Positions 9,334 to 17,899 of a stretch of 64,000 nucleotides of DNA are shown here, piece by piece; within the stretch, counting starts at the first letter, position 1; every line of letters begins with the position of its first letter. Under the pieces are notes generated by a model. The model had not been told where the DNA came from and searched no databases. It was given only the letters and a program-made list of their open reading frames with translations. The stretch spans positions 1 to 64,000 of the forward strand of contig JAJYJK010000004.1 of NCBI GenBank assembly GCA_021789555.1, given 5' to 3'. This stretch comes from Nitrospirota bacterium (GTDB taxonomy: Bacteria; Nitrospirota; Thermodesulfovibrionia; Thermodesulfovibrionales; JdFR-88). Made by a program: the position numbers and the translations under genes.

Positions 9334-10032
9334 ATGTTTAAAAGATATCTTCTCCTTGTCCTTCTGTTGCTTCTCGCGGCCTGTTTTTCCTGCGCCACGG
9401 CGGGGCGGAACCAGGCGGAGCTTCATTACAAGCTGGGCCTTTCCAGGCTGGAGAGCGGCCAGTACCAGGAGGCGTTCGTGGAGTTCCAAAAATCCCTGGA
9501 GAACCGCGGCGACGACAAGCGCGTCTACAATGCCCTGGGCTATATCTACATGAAATGGAATGACAACGCAGACGCAATAAAATCCTTCTCGAAGGCCATA
9601 AGCCTGGACCCGGCCTTCTCCCAGGCCTATAACAACCGCTGCCTGCTGGAGTACAGGCAGAAGCAGTACGAGCTGGCCGTCTCCGACTGCGGCAAGGCGC
9701 TGTCAAACCCCCTTTACGAAACGCCGGAGAAGGCCTTTTTCAACCTGGGGCTTGCATACTCGAAACTCGGAAAATACGATGAGGCCATAAAGGCATTCAG
9801 GCAGTGCACGGTAAGGATGGAAGATTTTTATCCCGCTTACTATCAGCTCTCTCTCGCCTATAACGCAAAAGGCGACTACGGCGATGCGGCCTCCGCCCTT
9901 CAGCTGGCCGTAAGGCTCGACCCCCGCTTCAAGGGAGACATGACGAAGGCGGAAAACACCTTCCGGAGGGGTGAAGGCCTGCCGGGCGGCAGCGAGGACG
10001 CACCGGAGCTGATGGACATCTTTCACTACTGA
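9334..10032 (+). CDS. TPR-repeat lipoprotein (PilF/PilW-like)
   Basis: A 232-residue protein with a lipoprotein signal: basic start MFKRYL, a leucine-rich core and LLAAC with the likely lipidated Cys17. The mature part is a run of about five tetratricopeptide repeats (for example AELHYKLGLSRLESGQYQEA, ALGYIYMKWNDNADAIKSF, FFNLGLAYSKLGKYDEAIKA). PilF/PilW-type lipoproteins help the type IV pilus secretin to assemble; the secretin at 17.9-19.6 kb could be a partner, but that is inference. No pilus genes are adjacent. Confidence 0.8.
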   Translation: MFKRYLLLVLLLLLAACFSCATAGRNQAELHYKLGLSRLESGQYQEAFVEFQKSLENRGDDKRVYNALGYIYMKWNDNADAIKSFSKAISLDPAFSQAYNNRCLLEYRQKQYELAVSDCGKALSNPLYETPEKAFFNLGLAYSKLGKYDEAIKAFRQCTVRMEDFYPAYYQLSLAYNAKGDYGDAASALQLAVRLDPRFKGDMTKAENTFRRGEGLPGGSEDAPELMDIFHY

Positions 10033-10043
10033 AGGCGGCCGCG

Positions 10044-10472
10044 ATGGCTCGGAAAAATCCCCCTCTCCCCAAAATCGAAACCGAAATCGAAAGGCTCATA
10101 AACGCCTCAAGGAAGGCCCTCGCCTTTTCCCGCCCCCTCTATTCCGGCTTCCGCGTCGGGGCCGCGGTTGAGGCGGCGGACGGAAGGATTTTTACCGGCT
10201 CGAATATCGAAAACGCATCGCTCGGCCTGAGCGTATGCGCCGAGAGGGTCTCGCTCCTGAAGGCGCTCTCCGAGGGGGCCGCCGATTTGAAGGCAATTGC
10301 CGTAGTCTGCGAAAACGGCGAAACCTGCTATCCCTGCGGCAGTTGCAGGCAGATGCTCCTGGAGTTCGCCCCGGGCATAAGGATCATCCTGCCCTCCGAA
10401 AAATCGGTGAAGGTCCTGACTATCGGAGAATTGCTGCCCCTGCCCTTCATAAAAGAGCCGCCCAAAAGGTGA
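10044..10472 (+). CDS. cdd: Cytidine deaminase
   Basis: Zinc enzyme of pyrimidine salvage that converts cytidine to uridine. The zinc/catalytic motif CAERVSLLKAL holds the Cys ligand and proton-shuttling Glu, and PCGSCRQML supplies the other two Cys ligands, the pattern of the small homotetrameric form. The 142-residue length fits. It begins 11 bp after the TPR gene. Its stop codon lies inside a gtgaaaccctctccc sequence related to the family A repeats. Confidence 0.95.
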   Translation: MARKNPPLPKIETEIERLINASRKALAFSRPLYSGFRVGAAVEAADGRIFTGSNIENASLGLSVCAERVSLLKALSEGAADLKAIAVVCENGETCYPCGSCRQMLLEFAPGIRIILPSEKSVKVLTIGELLPLPFIKEPPKR

Positions 10473-10484
10473 AACCCTCTCCCT

Positions 10485-10721
10485 TTATTCTTTATTCTTC
10501 GCCTTATGGCATTTGAAACACGAGAATTTGGGCGGGTGCGAGGGTTTTAGCGGCCACGCCTTTCCTGGGGCGTGGCACTGCTTGCAGGCGTCGACCGTGG
10601 AGGCCGCGCGGTGCGCGGCGTCATCGGGCAGGGACGGCCATTTCCTGCCCGGAAAGATAAGCAGCGCGCCTATGATCAAGACCACCAGGACCGCAAATCC
10701 AAGCGCGCTTTTCATTGGCAC
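10485..10721 (-). CDS. Small membrane-anchored dihaem cytochrome c
   Basis: A 78-residue protein with an N-terminal membrane anchor (about residues 6-24, ALGFAVLVVLIIGALLIF) and two CxxCH haem-binding motifs, CKQCH and CFKCH, in a short periplasmic tail. The second is followed by a Lys-rich C-terminus. It is convergent with cdd and lies downstream of the exported FKBP gene on the same strand. It probably passes electrons in the periplasm; the partner is unknown. Size and paired motifs resemble half of a small NapC/NrfH-like or class III haem module, but the domain is too short to assign. Confidence 0.78.
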   Translation of the reverse strand: MPMKSALGFAVLVVLIIGALLIFPGRKWPSLPDDAAHRAASTVDACKQCHAPGKAWPLKPSHPPKFSCFKCHKAKNKE

Positions 10722-10772
10722 ATTCCAACACCAAAAACAGATATTTCCGTTTTTCGCTTTTCCGTAAAACGG

Positions 10773-11291
10773 TTACTTTATGTCGACGACCTCGACGTCA
10801 AAATTCAGTGTCTTGCCGGCAAGCGGGCTGTTGAAATCCATCACCACGGTGTCCTTCTTTATCTTCACGACCTTTACGGGGAAACTCTTCCCGTCGGCCC
10901 GTGTCCCGTAGAGGGTCATTCCAGGGGTGAGCTTGATGTTCTTGGGCAGCTTGCTCTTTTCAACCTCCAGGATGGCCTTCGGATTTACCCGCCCGTAGCC
11001 TTCCTCGGGAGACACTGTAAAGGACTTCTTCTCGCCTATCTTCATACCCATGATGCCCTTTTCAAATCCGGGTATCACCTGATGGGCGCCTACCTTTATC
11101 TCCAGGGGCTGCCGGCCCTTGGAGCTGTCGATGACCTTGCCCTCGACCGTAAGGGTGTAGTTGACCTGGACGGTCTCGCCCTTGGCGACCATGACCGGGG
11201 TCGTCTGTCCCATCGCCCCCGCGGCAAAACCCAGCACAACCGCAAATATGGTGGAGAAAAGCAAGACCACCTTTTTATTGTTATTTTTCAT
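10773..11291 (-). CDS. Exported FKBP-type peptidyl-prolyl isomerase, SlyD-like
   Basis: Start ATG 11291 (MKNNNKKVVLLF) gives a signal peptide ending near GAMGQ; a longer frame to 11381 exists but lacks a leader. The mature domain starts KGETVQVNYTLTVEGKVID and has PLEIKVGAHQVIPGFEKGI and VSPEEGYG, the FKBP active-site elements with a SlyD-type inserted flap. It should act on proline bonds of proteins folding in the periplasm. The His-rich metal-binding tail of E. coli SlyD is absent. A GGAGG lies 13 bp before the start. Confidence 0.9.
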   Translation of the reverse strand: MKNNNKKVVLLFSTIFAVVLGFAAGAMGQTTPVMVAKGETVQVNYTLTVEGKVIDSSKGRQPLEIKVGAHQVIPGFEKGIMGMKIGEKKSFTVSPEEGYGRVNPKAILEVEKSKLPKNIKLTPGMTLYGTRADGKSFPVKVVKIKKDTVVMDFNSPLAGKTLNFDVEVVDIK

Positions 11292-11373
11292 CTCTCTAAC
11301 ATATCCTCCGTATTTGAAATTATAAGGTTCCGGGCCGTAAATGCAAGGGATATTTTTTACGCCCGCTGTCCAT

Positions 11374-13398
11374 TTATCCATCGCTGCCGCCGGCGAATTT
11401 CTCCCTTGTATAAGGCAGCAGCCCGCCGGCCAGTAGCAGGTCCGCCTCGCGCCTGCTCAAGCCGGATGCCGCCTCAAAGGTGAAACCCTTCGTGCGGTCT
11501 TCCACGGTAAACGTCCGGCCGGCCTGGGAGGCCGCGTCTTCCAGGGCGGCCCTTGCGTTTATTATAACCAGCTCGTCCTCCCGGCTTATCCTGTCATGGT
11601 CCGCCGGGTCCTTGAAGACAAGCGGCAGGATGCCGAAATTGATGAGGTTCGCCCTGTGTATCCGGGCAAACGATTTCGCTATTATGACCTTGACGCCAAG
11701 GTACATGGGGGCCAGCGCCGCGTGCTCCCTCGAGGAGCCCTGCCCGTAATTTTCCCCGCCGATTATTGCGCCCCCGCCTTTTGCCTTCGCCATGACGGCC
11801 CTCTTGCCGAAATCCGGGTCAACTCCCCTGTAAACATACTCCGAAATGGCGGGGATGTTCGACCTCAAAGGCAGTATCTGCGAGCCCGCCGGCATGATAT
11901 CATCCGTGGTTATGTTGTCTCCCACCACCAGGAGCGCCCAGGCATGCATCTCGTCCTCGACCGGCCCTTTCAGCGGGACTCCCTTTATGTTTGGCCCCTT
12001 TTTTATCTCGACCTCCACGCCTGCCTCACGCGGGGGTATGAGCAGATTGTCGTCCACCGGGTAGCTTGCGGGCTCCTTGACGCGCTTTATGTCCAGCGGC
12101 TGGCTGCCGGGCTCGATTATCTGGCCGTTTAATGCGAAGAAGGCGCACAGTAAGGGGTTCGCCAGGTAGACCATCGCGTCCTTGGTGCCGCTTCTGCCCT
12201 TGAAATTCCTGTTATATGTGCGGACCGAGACCTGGGCGCTTCCGGGCGAGCCGCCCATCCCTATGCACGGCCCGCAGGAGCATTCGAGCACCCTGGCGCC
12301 GGCGGCAAGAAAATCCCCCATAGAGCCATCCCGCGCAAGCATCAGGGCCACCTGGCGGGAACCCGGGTTTACAAGCAGGTTCACCCCCGGCCGCACGGTA
12401 TGCCCCTTCAGCGCGGAGGCGACCGTTTTCAGCACCATGTATGAGGAGTTCGTGCAACTGCCGATGCAGACCTGGTCCACCTTTGTTTTTTGCCCGGCCA
12501 TCTCTCTTACGGGGACGACGTTGTCCGGGCTGTGCGGCGCGGCCATCAGGGGTTCAAGCTCGGAGAGATTTATAGTGATCGTGTCCGAGTAGACCGCATC
12601 GGGGTCCGCCTTCAGCTCCACCCAGTCCTTCTCGCGGCCCTGGGCCTTCAGGAAAAAGAGCGTCCTTTCATCGCTTGGGAAGACCGATGTCGTCGCGCCC
12701 AGCTCCGCCCCCATGTTCGTTATGGTGGCCCGCTCCGGCACGCTTAGCTGCCTTAAGCCGGGACCGCCGTATTCCATTATCTTGCCGACCCCGCCCTTTA
12801 CGGTCAGCCCTCTCAGGAGTTCGAGTATCACGTCCATCGCCGCCACCCACGGCCTCTTCAGCCTGCCCGTGAGCCTCACCTCAACCACCTCCGGCACCTT
12901 CAGCTCCAGGGGCGCGCCGGCCATAACGGTGGCCGCGTCAAGCCCGCCAACGCCGATTGCCAGCATGCCGATGCCGCCCCCGGTGGGCGTATGGCTGTCC
13001 GTGCCCAGGGCGATCCTGCCCGGCGCGGAAAACCTTTCGAGGTGCACCTGGTGCGATATGCCGTTTCCGGGCCTCGAATACCAGGCCCCGAACCTGGCGG
13101 CCGCGGTGCGCAGGAATTCGTGGTCGTCGGCGTTCATGAAATTCGACTGCAGCATGTTGTGGTCCACATACGAGACGGCAAGCGGGACTTTCACCCTCCC
13201 CGCGCCTATCGCCTCGAACTGGAGCCACGCCATCGTCCCGGTGGCATCCTGGGTATAGACCTGGTCCACCTTGAGCCCCACGCGGGAGCCCGTCGTAATA
13301 TCACCGTAGACGAGGTGCTCCTGCAGTATCTTCTCCACGACGTTTCTGCCCATTGCCAGCCGCTTGCCTCCATCTTTATTTGAAAGTGCGAGGGACAA
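11374..13398 (-). CDS. Aconitate hydratase (Aquifex-type, about 670 residues)
   Basis: Interconverts citrate and isocitrate. The [4Fe-4S] cluster Cys residues are in VCIGSCTNSSY and LECSCGPCIGMGGSPG; HQVHLERF and ALGTDSHTPTGGGIG are substrate-domain motifs; the C-terminal swivel domain holds IIGGENYGQGSSREHAA. The 674-residue length is shorter than AcnA/AcnB and matches the aconitase family typified by Aquifex. In an organism with CODH/ACS, it would link acetyl-CoA to 2-oxoglutarate formation. It is monocistronic as far as seen. Confidence 0.92.
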   Translation of the reverse strand: MSLALSNKDGGKRLAMGRNVVEKILQEHLVYGDITTGSRVGLKVDQVYTQDATGTMAWLQFEAIGAGRVKVPLAVSYVDHNMLQSNFMNADDHEFLRTAAARFGAWYSRPGNGISHQVHLERFSAPGRIALGTDSHTPTGGGIGMLAIGVGGLDAATVMAGAPLELKVPEVVEVRLTGRLKRPWVAAMDVILELLRGLTVKGGVGKIMEYGGPGLRQLSVPERATITNMGAELGATTSVFPSDERTLFFLKAQGREKDWVELKADPDAVYSDTITINLSELEPLMAAPHSPDNVVPVREMAGQKTKVDQVCIGSCTNSSYMVLKTVASALKGHTVRPGVNLLVNPGSRQVALMLARDGSMGDFLAAGARVLECSCGPCIGMGGSPGSAQVSVRTYNRNFKGRSGTKDAMVYLANPLLCAFFALNGQIIEPGSQPLDIKRVKEPASYPVDDNLLIPPREAGVEVEIKKGPNIKGVPLKGPVEDEMHAWALLVVGDNITTDDIMPAGSQILPLRSNIPAISEYVYRGVDPDFGKRAVMAKAKGGGAIIGGENYGQGSSREHAALAPMYLGVKVIIAKSFARIHRANLINFGILPLVFKDPADHDRISREDELVIINARAALEDAASQAGRTFTVEDRTKGFTFEAASGLSRREADLLLAGGLLPYTREKFAGGSDG

Positions 13399-13437
13399 AC
13401 CCGCGAAAAAAACCGCACCTATAATCTAACATAAAAT

Positions 13438-13484
13438 CACACCCTCTCCCAACCCTCTCCCTGTCAGGGACAGGGTTTCACCTC
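13438..13484. repeat. Family A related palindromic repeat
   Basis: Contains two accctctccc units and a small hairpin ccctgtcagggacaggg, ending in tttcac. The gtgaaa...tttcac boundary and the ccctctccc units are shared with the copy at 34630-34680, so this is another member of the interspersed family. Confidence 0.6.
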
Positions 13485-13520
13485 GAAAATCAAAAGAGGC
13501 TAAAATCAAAACAGGTTGAT

Positions 13521-13549
13521 TTGACGGGTAAAAATGTGCTAATTTATAA
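13521..13549 (+). promoter_or_regulatory. Predicted sigma70-type promoter of rpsT
   Basis: TTGACG at 13521-13526, a 17-bp spacer and TTATAA at 13544-13549. The predicted start point lies about 35 bp before the rpsT ATG. A strong ribosome binding site (aagaggaggt) follows at about 13568-13577. Confidence 0.6.
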
Positions 13550-13589
13550 GCTAATCTCGATGCCCCTTAAGAGGAGGTAGAAAGCAAAA

Positions 13590-13865
13590 ATGCCCGCACC
13601 GAAGAAAAACCCGTCCGCCGAGAAAAGGGCAAGGCAGGCGGAAAAAAGACACGCCAGGAACGTGGCGGTAAAAAGCGCCTTGAAGACCGCATCAAAAAAG
13701 CTGATACGGACCGCGTCGGAGAAGAACGCCGATGCGACGGCCAATGTGCTCAAAGAGGCGACAAAGGCCTACTCCAAGGCGGCCTCGAAAGGGATAATAC
13801 ACAAGAAAACCGCCTCCCGGAAGGTCTCAAGACTTGCCAGGCTCGCCAACAAGACCAAGGCCTGA
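13590..13865 (+). CDS. rpsT: Small ribosomal subunit protein bS20
   Basis: A 91-residue, very basic protein that binds the 5' domain of 16S rRNA. It has the S20 pattern NPSAEKRARQAEKRHARN, VKSALKTASKKL and the ending IHKKTASRKVSRLARLANK. A good Shine-Dalgarno sequence lies 13 bp upstream. It stands alone on the + strand and converges with holA, a common neighbour pair. Confidence 0.97.
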   Translation: MPAPKKNPSAEKRARQAEKRHARNVAVKSALKTASKKLIRTASEKNADATANVLKEATKAYSKAASKGIIHKKTASRKVSRLARLANKTKA

Positions 13866-13873
13866 ACCAATAT

Positions 13874-14737
13874 TCAGATCCTGAGCAGTCTCACAAGGAG
13901 GTCCTCTATCGGGTAAGCCCCCGAGAGGGCCTTTACCTTCATATCGGCCTCCCTCAAGAGAGGGATTGCCTTTTCAAAGACCCCGGGCGGAAGGCCCGGC
14001 CTGGAAAATTCCCGGTTGAGGGCCCCCAGCAGCATTACAAGCTCATGCTGCGCCCGAAACTCCCTGGCCAGACTGAAGACCCTGCCCGCGTCTTTCGCGC
14101 CCAGGGCCCGCACAAGGTCAAACGCGTTATGGGCGGACATGTCCCGCATAAGGCTCCTCACATCCTCCATCTCCACGACCGGTTTGCCGATGAGGGCGAG
14201 TTTCTTAAGCTCCGAGGCTATCATGCCCGGCTCGGCCGGATAATTGCCCTCCAGGTAGGAGACCACCTCGGCAGAAAGTGAAAACCCCTCGTCCGAGGCC
14301 TTTTTTCTTATCCACACCGGCAGGTCCCGCGGGCTTATGGAGAGGGGCAGGAGTTTCAATTTCATGCCAGGGTCCGTAAAATTCTGCGGGAGTTTTTTCG
14401 CATTCATCAGCATGAAAAGAAGGCTTTGGGCCTCCGGGTTCCCGGCATAAGAGAGGATTTTCCTGGTCCCCTCCGCCCGGAGTTCATCCAGGTTTTCGAT
14501 TATCACCACCTTCCGGCCGCCCAGAAACGGGACTGACCGCAGGGCCTCGACCGCGGCCTCCACGGAAAACCTGTCGTCAGCGGCGTCAAAACTCTCCAGG
14601 GCGAATTCCGCGGCGGGGGCCGGCACGGTCTTCTTCACCATGAGCTTTGCCTCGTAAAGCAGGTAGGGGTCGGCGCAGTAGGCCAGATAAAGGGGCCCCG
14701 GAAACCCCTTTTTCAGCTCATCGAGAAAGGCCCTCAT
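13874..14737 (-). CDS. holA: DNA polymerase III delta subunit
   Basis: The clamp-loader 'wrench' subunit that opens the beta clamp. The 287-residue protein is a little shorter than E. coli HolA (343). Diagnostic segments are GPLYLAYCADPYLLYEA at the N-terminus (beta-binding region), FLGGRKVVIIENLDEL, and the C-terminal collar domain with ALGAKDAGRVFSLAREF. It follows lptE by 7 bp, giving the common order leuS-lptE-holA. Confidence 0.93.
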   Translation of the reverse strand: MRAFLDELKKGFPGPLYLAYCADPYLLYEAKLMVKKTVPAPAAEFALESFDAADDRFSVEAAVEALRSVPFLGGRKVVIIENLDELRAEGTRKILSYAGNPEAQSLLFMLMNAKKLPQNFTDPGMKLKLLPLSISPRDLPVWIRKKASDEGFSLSAEVVSYLEGNYPAEPGMIASELKKLALIGKPVVEMEDVRSLMRDMSAHNAFDLVRALGAKDAGRVFSLAREFRAQHELVMLLGALNREFSRPGLPPGVFEKAIPLLREADMKVKALSGAYPIEDLLVRLLRI

Positions 14738-14744
14738 AAGCCCG

Positions 14745-15248
14745 CTATTTTAAAGGCACCAGCAGGCCGGAGACTATCTGCGATGCAAGGTTCTGCATGC
14801 CGGCCTCGACTGCAAGCTGCCTCTGGGCAAAAACCTGATTTAACGCGCCCTGGGACGAGAAGGTCAGTATGAAAGGCGTGCTGCCGGGAAGTAAAACTTC
14901 CTTTCCGTTTGCGCCCCTGAAGACGAACCGCCCCGAAATCGTCACCTGGTATGCCGTAAAAGAATCGTTTGCCTCCGATACGCCGGACAGGTCGAACAGC
15001 GTCAGGTTGCCAGAAATCCGGTTGGGGGAGTTCTGGTCCACATTTATGCCCTGTTTCATGAGCTCGTCCGAGAGCGCCGAGTAGAGCATCTCTGAAAGCC
15101 CGGGTTCCATCGATTCGTTCTTTATCGGGCCGATCCCGACGCTGGCGACCATAAGGCCCTTGCGCCCGGCGAACGTATAGCCGCAGCCGGAGAGCGCCAG
15201 CATCCCGCAGAGCGAAAAGACGGCAATCGCAAAGGTGAAAGATTTCAT
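14745..15248 (-). CDS. lptE: LPS-assembly lipoprotein LptE
   Basis: Plugs the LptD barrel that inserts lipopolysaccharide into the outer membrane. A lipobox LALSGC with lipidated Cys22 is followed by the family hallmark GYTFAGR. The rest is a small alpha/beta domain ending VSGLLVPLK. The 167-residue length is typical. Its start overlaps the leuS stop by 4 bp. Its presence indicates an LPS-bearing outer membrane. Confidence 0.9.
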   Translation of the reverse strand: MKSFTFAIAVFSLCGMLALSGCGYTFAGRKGLMVASVGIGPIKNESMEPGLSEMLYSALSDELMKQGINVDQNSPNRISGNLTLFDLSGVSEANDSFTAYQVTISGRFVFRGANGKEVLLPGSTPFILTFSSQGALNQVFAQRQLAVEAGMQNLASQIVSGLLVPLK

Positions 15249-17827
15249 CGCGCCACTATGTTTACGAGTTTCCCCTTCACGGCGAAGACGTTTTTGATGT
15301 CCTTGCCCGTGAGGGTCTCCTTTATCCGGGGCTCCGACAGGGCCCTGGCCTTTATGTCCTCGTCCGTAAGTCCCTGGGGGACCATGATCTTGGCCCTTAC
15401 CTTCCCGTTTACCTGCACCACCAGTTCGATCTGCTCTTCCCGTGCCGCGTCTTCAGCGTATCCGGGCCAGCTCTCAAGCTGGATATCGGAGGCCATCCCG
15501 ATGGCCTCCCAGAGCTCCTGCGCCAAATGCGGGCAAAACGGGGCCAGCAGCAGGAGCATCTTCTCCACCGCAAACCGCAACTGCCAGGCGTCCCCCTCCC
15601 GCCCCTCCGGCGCAAGGGCCGTAATCGCGTTCACCAGTTCCATCATCGCGGCTATGGCGGTATTGAAATGGTATTCGCGCTCGATGTCCCGGGTGACGCG
15701 CATTATGGTCTGGTGCGTCTTTCTGATAAGGGGCGGCGTCTTTTCGCCAGGCGGCCCCTGCGGGGCCGCCGCGATCACCGGCGCCGCGGGGACCGCCGCG
15801 CCCGGCCCGGTCAGCATTTCCAGGTTATCGTAGACAAAGGTAAAAATCCTCTGAAGGAACCTGTAGACGCCCTCCACGCCCTTTTCGGACCATTCCAGGT
15901 CCCTCTCCGGGGGGGCCGCGAAGAGCGAAAAAAGCCTAGCCGTATCCGCCCCGTAGGTCTTTATCAACTGGTCCGGATCGACGGTGTTCCTCTTGGACTT
16001 GGACATCTTCTCCGTCCTGCCCCGCTCGACGGTACGGCCGCATCTGGTGCACCGTTCGTTCTCCACCTCCGAAGGGTAAAGCCAGCCGTGCTCCGGGCAA
16101 CGGATGGTCTCCATGCAAACCATTCCCTGCGTAAGGAGTCTTTGGAAGGGCTCGGATATGGAGGTGAACCCGAGGTCCCTTATGACCCGCATGAAAAACC
16201 TGGAGTAAAGCAGATGCAAGACGGCGTGTTCCACGCCCCCCACATACTGGTCCGCCGGCATGTAGTACGAGATGTTCGCCTTGTCCAGGGCCGGCTCATC
16301 GCCGCCGGAGCAGTAGCGCACATAGTACCAGGAGGAGTCGACAAACGTGTCCATCGTGTCCGTCTCCCGCCTGGCCCTCCCGCCGCATCCGGGGCAGTCA
16401 ACATTTATGAAATCCTCCGCCAAGACAAGCGGAGAGCCCCCCTTGCCCGTAAATTTCACGTCTTCCGGAAGGACGACGGGGAGGTCCTTTTCGGGGACGG
16501 GCACGATGCCGCAGCGCTCGCAGTAGATGATGGGGATGGGCGTGCCCCAATAGCGCTGGCGGGAGACGCCCCAGTCCCTGAGACGGTAATTTATAACGCG
16601 TCTGCCGCTGCCCTTTGCCTCGATGTATTCGGCGATTCTCCGGCGGGCCTCCTCGCTGGCAAGACCCGAAAAAGGACCGCTGTCCACGAGCACGCCGTCA
16701 TCCTCGAAGGCCCGGAGAAGACTATCGGTGGGCAGCCCGCTTGCGGCCTCAGGTCTTATTACAACTTTTAGGGGAAGGCCATAAAGTTGGGCGAACTCGA
16801 AATCCCGCTGGTCATGGGCCGGCACCGACATTATCGCCCCCGTCCCGTATTCCATGAGGACGAAATTGGCCACGTATACGGGCAGCCTTTCGCCGTTTAC
16901 GGGGTTGATGACGTAATGCCCCGTGAAGAGCCCTTGTTTTTCCTCCATCTTCCCGTAATGCTCGCTTATCTTTTCGAGTGCGCCTCTGTCAGCCGCGAAA
17001 AATTTCTCCGCCACCGGGTGTTTTGGGGCGAGGCAGATGAACTTCGCCCCGAAGAGCGTGTCCGCCCTGGTGGTGAAGACCGGTATCTCATCATGGCTGC
17101 CCTCCACCGGAAACGCGATCTCGAGGCCTTCGCTCCGGCCTATCCAGTTTTTCTGCATGAGGAGGACCTTTTCGGGCCATCCGGAAAGTTTTTGTCCGTC
17201 CATTTGTCCGTCTAGGGCGGCCAAAAGCTCCTCTTCATACGCGGTGATACGCAGGAACCACTGCTCCAGCTCCTTTTGGACCACGACGCTCTCGCAGCGC
17301 CAGCAGCTGCCGTCGATTACCTGCTCGTTGGCGAGCACTGTGGCGCATGAGGGGCACCAGTTGACGAAGGAGGCCTTCCTGTAGGCCAGGCCCTTCTCGA
17401 ACATTTTCAGGAAGAACCACTGGTTCCACCTGTAGTACGCAGGGTCGCAGGTGGCGACCTCCCTGCCCCAGTCATAGGACAACCCAAGCCTTATGAGCTG
17501 CTTTTTCATGTAGGCGATGTTGTCATGGGTCCAGCGCGCGGGATGCACCCCTTCCTTGATAGCGGCGTTCTCGGCCGGCAGCCCGAATGCGTCCCATCCC
17601 ATCGGGTGCAGCACGTTAAAGCCGCGCATCCTCTTGTAGCGGGCTATCACATCGCCTATCGCGTAGTTTCTCACATGCCCCATGTGTATCTTTCCCGAGG
17701 GGTAGGGGAACATCTCCAGGCAGTAAAATTTGGGCCGCGCATCCGGGGCGCTCCGGTAAATGTCCTTCCCGGACCAGAGGGCCTGCCACTTCAGCTCCAC
17801 TTCCCCGGGCTGGTATCTTCTTTTCAC
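15245..17827 (-). CDS. leuS: Leucyl-tRNA synthetase
   Basis: Class I synthetase of 860 residues. The HIGH motif is HMGH (residues 48-51) and the KMSKS motif lies near residue 605 (KMSKSKRNTVDPD). The CP1 editing domain has VFTTRADTLFGAKFICLA. Two zinc-ribbon-like Cys pairs are present: CPSC...CWRC (about residue 160) and CPEH...CTRC (about residue 585). The C-terminal domain carries VNGKVRAKIMVP. It heads the leuS-lptE-holA operon. Confidence 0.98.
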   Translation of the reverse strand: MKRRYQPGEVELKWQALWSGKDIYRSAPDARPKFYCLEMFPYPSGKIHMGHVRNYAIGDVIARYKRMRGFNVLHPMGWDAFGLPAENAAIKEGVHPARWTHDNIAYMKKQLIRLGLSYDWGREVATCDPAYYRWNQWFFLKMFEKGLAYRKASFVNWCPSCATVLANEQVIDGSCWRCESVVVQKELEQWFLRITAYEEELLAALDGQMDGQKLSGWPEKVLLMQKNWIGRSEGLEIAFPVEGSHDEIPVFTTRADTLFGAKFICLAPKHPVAEKFFAADRGALEKISEHYGKMEEKQGLFTGHYVINPVNGERLPVYVANFVLMEYGTGAIMSVPAHDQRDFEFAQLYGLPLKVVIRPEAASGLPTDSLLRAFEDDGVLVDSGPFSGLASEEARRRIAEYIEAKGSGRRVINYRLRDWGVSRQRYWGTPIPIIYCERCGIVPVPEKDLPVVLPEDVKFTGKGGSPLVLAEDFINVDCPGCGGRARRETDTMDTFVDSSWYYVRYCSGGDEPALDKANISYYMPADQYVGGVEHAVLHLLYSRFFMRVIRDLGFTSISEPFQRLLTQGMVCMETIRCPEHGWLYPSEVENERCTRCGRTVERGRTEKMSKSKRNTVDPDQLIKTYGADTARLFSLFAAPPERDLEWSEKGVEGVYRFLQRIFTFVYDNLEMLTGPGAAVPAAPVIAAAPQGPPGEKTPPLIRKTHQTIMRVTRDIEREYHFNTAIAAMMELVNAITALAPEGREGDAWQLRFAVEKMLLLLAPFCPHLAQELWEAIGMASDIQLESWPGYAEDAAREEQIELVVQVNGKVRAKIMVPQGLTDEDIKARALSEPRIKETLTGKDIKNVFAVKGKLVNIVAR

Positions 17828-17899
17828 TGGGACGAAAGACCTCCGGGGGAAAATTTCAAAAACAAAAAAATTGAAAAGGCCATCCGGTATTATAAAATG